Source: Paracentrotus lividus
Lineage: Eukaryota; Echinodermata; Echinoidea; Camarodonta; Echinidae
Direction of reading: 5' to 3'
NCBI GenBank assembly: GCA_940671915.1
Contig: CALNVZ010003425.1
Span: forward strand, 40,384,717-40,448,716
Length of the DNA stretch: 64,000 bases
Shown here: positions 62,190-64,000 of the stretch, in pieces
Position numbering within the stretch: position 1 is the stretch's first letter
How the letters are laid out: each line of letters opens with the position of its first letter
Position numbers and translations under genes: made by a program
Notes under the pieces: model-generated
What the model was told of the DNA's origin: nothing
What the model saw: the letters and a program-made list of their open reading frames with translations, nothing else
Databases searched by the model: none

Positions 62190-63113
62190 GGGGGCATTCT
62201 TTGGTTTCCAGGGCAGTCATCAGTCTCTTTGGCATACTGTCGACCAATTTAGCTCTCATTTCACGGCCAATACCATTCCATGTTCGCTGGAGCGTGTCCT
62301 GGAGCTGCTGGATGTTGGATGGTGAGTCTAGAGGGCGCTGTCGCTTCAGATTACCTCTCATATTATGCTAAAAAGGGATTACATATTGGCTCTGAGATGC
62401 CCCTTCTAGCAGCTTAATATGTTCCCGTTGCAATATCGCTTTACTATGGTTTGCTGTATGCTTTGGGTCATGGTTATGTTGGACCATAAATTGACGACCA
62501 TTCAGACTTGAAGCGGATGGGAGCATCTGAGCCATTCTGAGGGGCAAGAATATCTCCTGACTTCAAGCATTCAATGAATGCCTGGTTTATGAAATTGATC
62601 TTTTCAACTCTACTGGCTTCCATACAACCCCAAATCATGAAACATCCTCCACCGCGCTTCGCTGTTGGCTTGAAGTATGACTGACTGAAAGCTTCCTACA
62701 AGACACTCATGGTCCCATGCATCATATCCAATCACTTTTGCACTAATTAAGTCTTAGAACAGAGTGCTAGAACTGTGCAGGCTTGTTCACATATTGTTTT
62801 GCAAAAGAATGAAGCTTCTTTGTTACTGTCCCTATACATTTTGCTTCTTTTTGCCAATTATTCAACTTATAGTCATGTAGCCATTTGACTCTTGAGGGTA
62901 CCCAGTCATTCACAGCCTCTGGGGCTTGGATCACTTTTCTTTGGTGGCAATTTGCAATTTTTCATTGCTTACTGTCTGTCTATCAATATCATCATGAAAA
63001 CTGATGTCCATGAGACTACTTTTGCCTCTTAGATGTTCCCATTTACGTAAAGGCTGATTGGTCTTTAAGTTGTGTTCCAACATGACAGGGAACCCAAGCA
63101 TGCAGTAAATCAT
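62190..63113 (-). pseudogene. Tc1-like transposase remnant, minus strand
   Basis: Reading the minus strand in shifting frames gives KPTAKRGGGCFMIWGCM (near 62640), a VQHNHDPKHTANHS motif (near 62470), LKRQRP, SNIQQLQDTLQRTWNGIG and LVDSMPKRLMTALE. These are the GGG-x-W-GC, QHDNDPKHTA and C-terminal SMPRR hallmarks of Tc1-type DDE transposases, which cut and paste DNA at TA sites. Frameshifts and stops mean it is not functional. The normal stop codon seen in the plus-strand copy is also lost. Confidence 0.75.
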
Positions 63114-63356
63114 ATTAAAGTATTATTTTAGCAGAAACTTGTTAAGAATCTAAAAAGGGCACCTCAGAGCCCAGATTTAATCCCCATTTAGCACATGAGA
63201 GATGATTTGAAGCGACAGCGCCCTCAAGACCCACCATCCAACATCCAGCAGCTCCAGGACATGCTCCAACGAACATGGAATGGTATTGGCTGTGAAATGA
63301 GTGCTAAATTGGTCGACAGTATGCCAAGGAGACTGATGACTGCCCTGGAAGCCTAA
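63072..63356 (+). pseudogene. Tc1-like transposase C-terminal remnant, plus strand
   Basis: It reads VFQHDREPKHAVNHIKVLF, stop, APQSPDLIPI, stop, then RDDLKRQRPQDPPSNIQQL through LVDSMPRRLMTALEA and TAA at 63354-63356. SPDLIPI matches the SPDLNPIE motif with the catalytic acid lost to a stop. It mirrors the minus-strand copy at the left of the same element. Confidence 0.75.
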
Positions 63357-63606
63357 GAAGGCCCCCAAAATCTTAAACACTCCTTTAAATACCCATCTTC
63401 TAAATGTACAAATAATTTTTGGGCCATGAAAATTGCAAATGGCGGCCAAGAACTTCCGAGACTGACGAAACATTTGAGATTTAGTGTTCAGGTGATAGTG
63501 ACATTACCTACCATCTGATATAAATAGTAATTAGAATTTCAAACGAACATCGATTTGTTTAATTTCAGTTTTTCAAAGTGTAAAAATAATTTTGGGGGAC
63601 ACTGTA

Positions 63607-64000
63607 GGCCTACATTTCCGAGCCAAATTATATATACACTGTCCGTCATAAAGGTGGAATATTTTTTTGCCGCTATAGCGACATAATTTTGCTCTGACTT
63701 TAATTTCTTGAATATGTTTGATCGCTGCTTTTATTTTTGGGACCTGGTATATCTTCGACATTCTCCCAACCCTTCACGTGGACCTTTTTCCAAAAAAAGT
63801 TTTGTCAACCCCCGTGATGCCCATTTTTGTTATTTTTTTTCTCATTTTGGGGCCCCTTTTTGTTTTCCCGGCCGATCAAGCCCCCCTCAGTCCTACCCCA
63901 AGAAACGCGGCTGAGGTGGACTGTTTTATATTGTTCTTTAAGTTAAATCTATATTTCTGGGGACAGGCTTAGGTCTCTTGTCTAGGGGAGGGGTTGAAGT
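63607..64000. other. Window-end stretch, possible start of another TIR element
   Basis: TATACACTGTCCGTCATAAA with GGTGGAATATT begins near 63632 and resembles a mariner-type end. The matching right end would lie outside the window. The open frames here are not gene-like. Confidence 0.35.

Larger units (their letters stand above)
61804..63604. mobile_element. Decayed Tc1/mariner-type element, inverted composite
   Basis: TA|CAGTGTCCCCAAAAAATATT at the left and TAATTTTGGGGGACACTG|TA at the right are inverted, with TA on both sides. Inside each end, GGGCCC or GGGCCA, TTTGTACA, CAGAAGATGGGTATTTAAAG and the transposase tail are also mirrored. The element is therefore built from two inverted 3' parts of a Tc1-like transposon. 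An internal TAA-flanked MITE lies at 61928-62071. Confidence 0.8.

Noticed and set aside
62059-62371. Plus-strand open frames of 88-98 residues near the window end
   Set aside because: They are antisense to the Tc1-like transposase tail.
63177-63473. Minus-strand open frame of 98 residues
   Set aside because: It is antisense to the plus-strand transposase tail.

Overview
The window looks like nuclear DNA of a marine invertebrate deuterostome, probably an echinoderm and perhaps a sea urchin. The base composition is AT-rich, TACATGTA words are common, GT-AG introns run to several kb, and short inverted-repeat DNA transposons are everywhere. The species call is inference. No bacterial-style gene, rRNA, convincing tRNA or CRISPR is visible.

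One host gene is well supported. It runs on the + strand from 8565 to a stop codon at 47122-47124. Eight exons with GT-AG borders and consistent phases join into 664 codons that match myotubularin-related protein 10 (MTMR10, a catalytically inactive myotubularin) from just after the PH-GRAM domain to the C-terminus. I could not find the N-terminal PH-GRAM exons; they should lie upstream, in 1-8564 or outside the window. The loop that holds Cys-x5-Arg in active myotubularins is present, but the Cys is Glu and the Arg is Tyr, so this is a pseudophosphatase.

The most unusual gene feature lies at 28905-31090. The 3' part of exon 4 has been duplicated in tandem at least four times in the following intron. 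Three copies are exactly 84 bp, open, bordered by AG and GTAAG/GTAAAG, and phase 1-1, so each could be spliced in as an extra 28-residue helix. A fourth copy is frameshifted, and a 5'-truncated retroelement (29114-30488) has inserted inside the array.

The introns and the 17 kb downstream are packed with repeats. Layout: 1-8564, upstream repeats and small foldbacks. 8966-20429, intron with TA- and TTAA-flanked MITEs, a 1.36 kb element studded with GTCCCATACGTAAC, and an inverted array of GGTCTAATT words. 20518-28773, introns with tandem duplications. 28905-32503, the exon duplications. 32583-40943, tandem repeats and a GC-rich 1.54 kb element with CACGTACGTGCAC ends. 41015-45562, an AT-rich tandem array split by a TTAA-flanked element. 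47125-64000, no host gene: a palindrome with two arms of about 1.06 kb next to a 25-base N gap, arrays of small palindromes built on GACGGACTAGC, a 2.2 kb TIR element with a nested MITE, a duplicated block (54.0-55.1 and 59.9-60.5 kb), and a decayed Tc1-like element holding two transposase tails in opposite orientation.

Several of these non-coding elements share one design: terminal inverted repeats plus an element-specific 12-18 base word repeated inside, often inverted between the two halves. This is the best candidate here for something poorly described. All homology statements come from reading the sequence and recalling families; no search was run.
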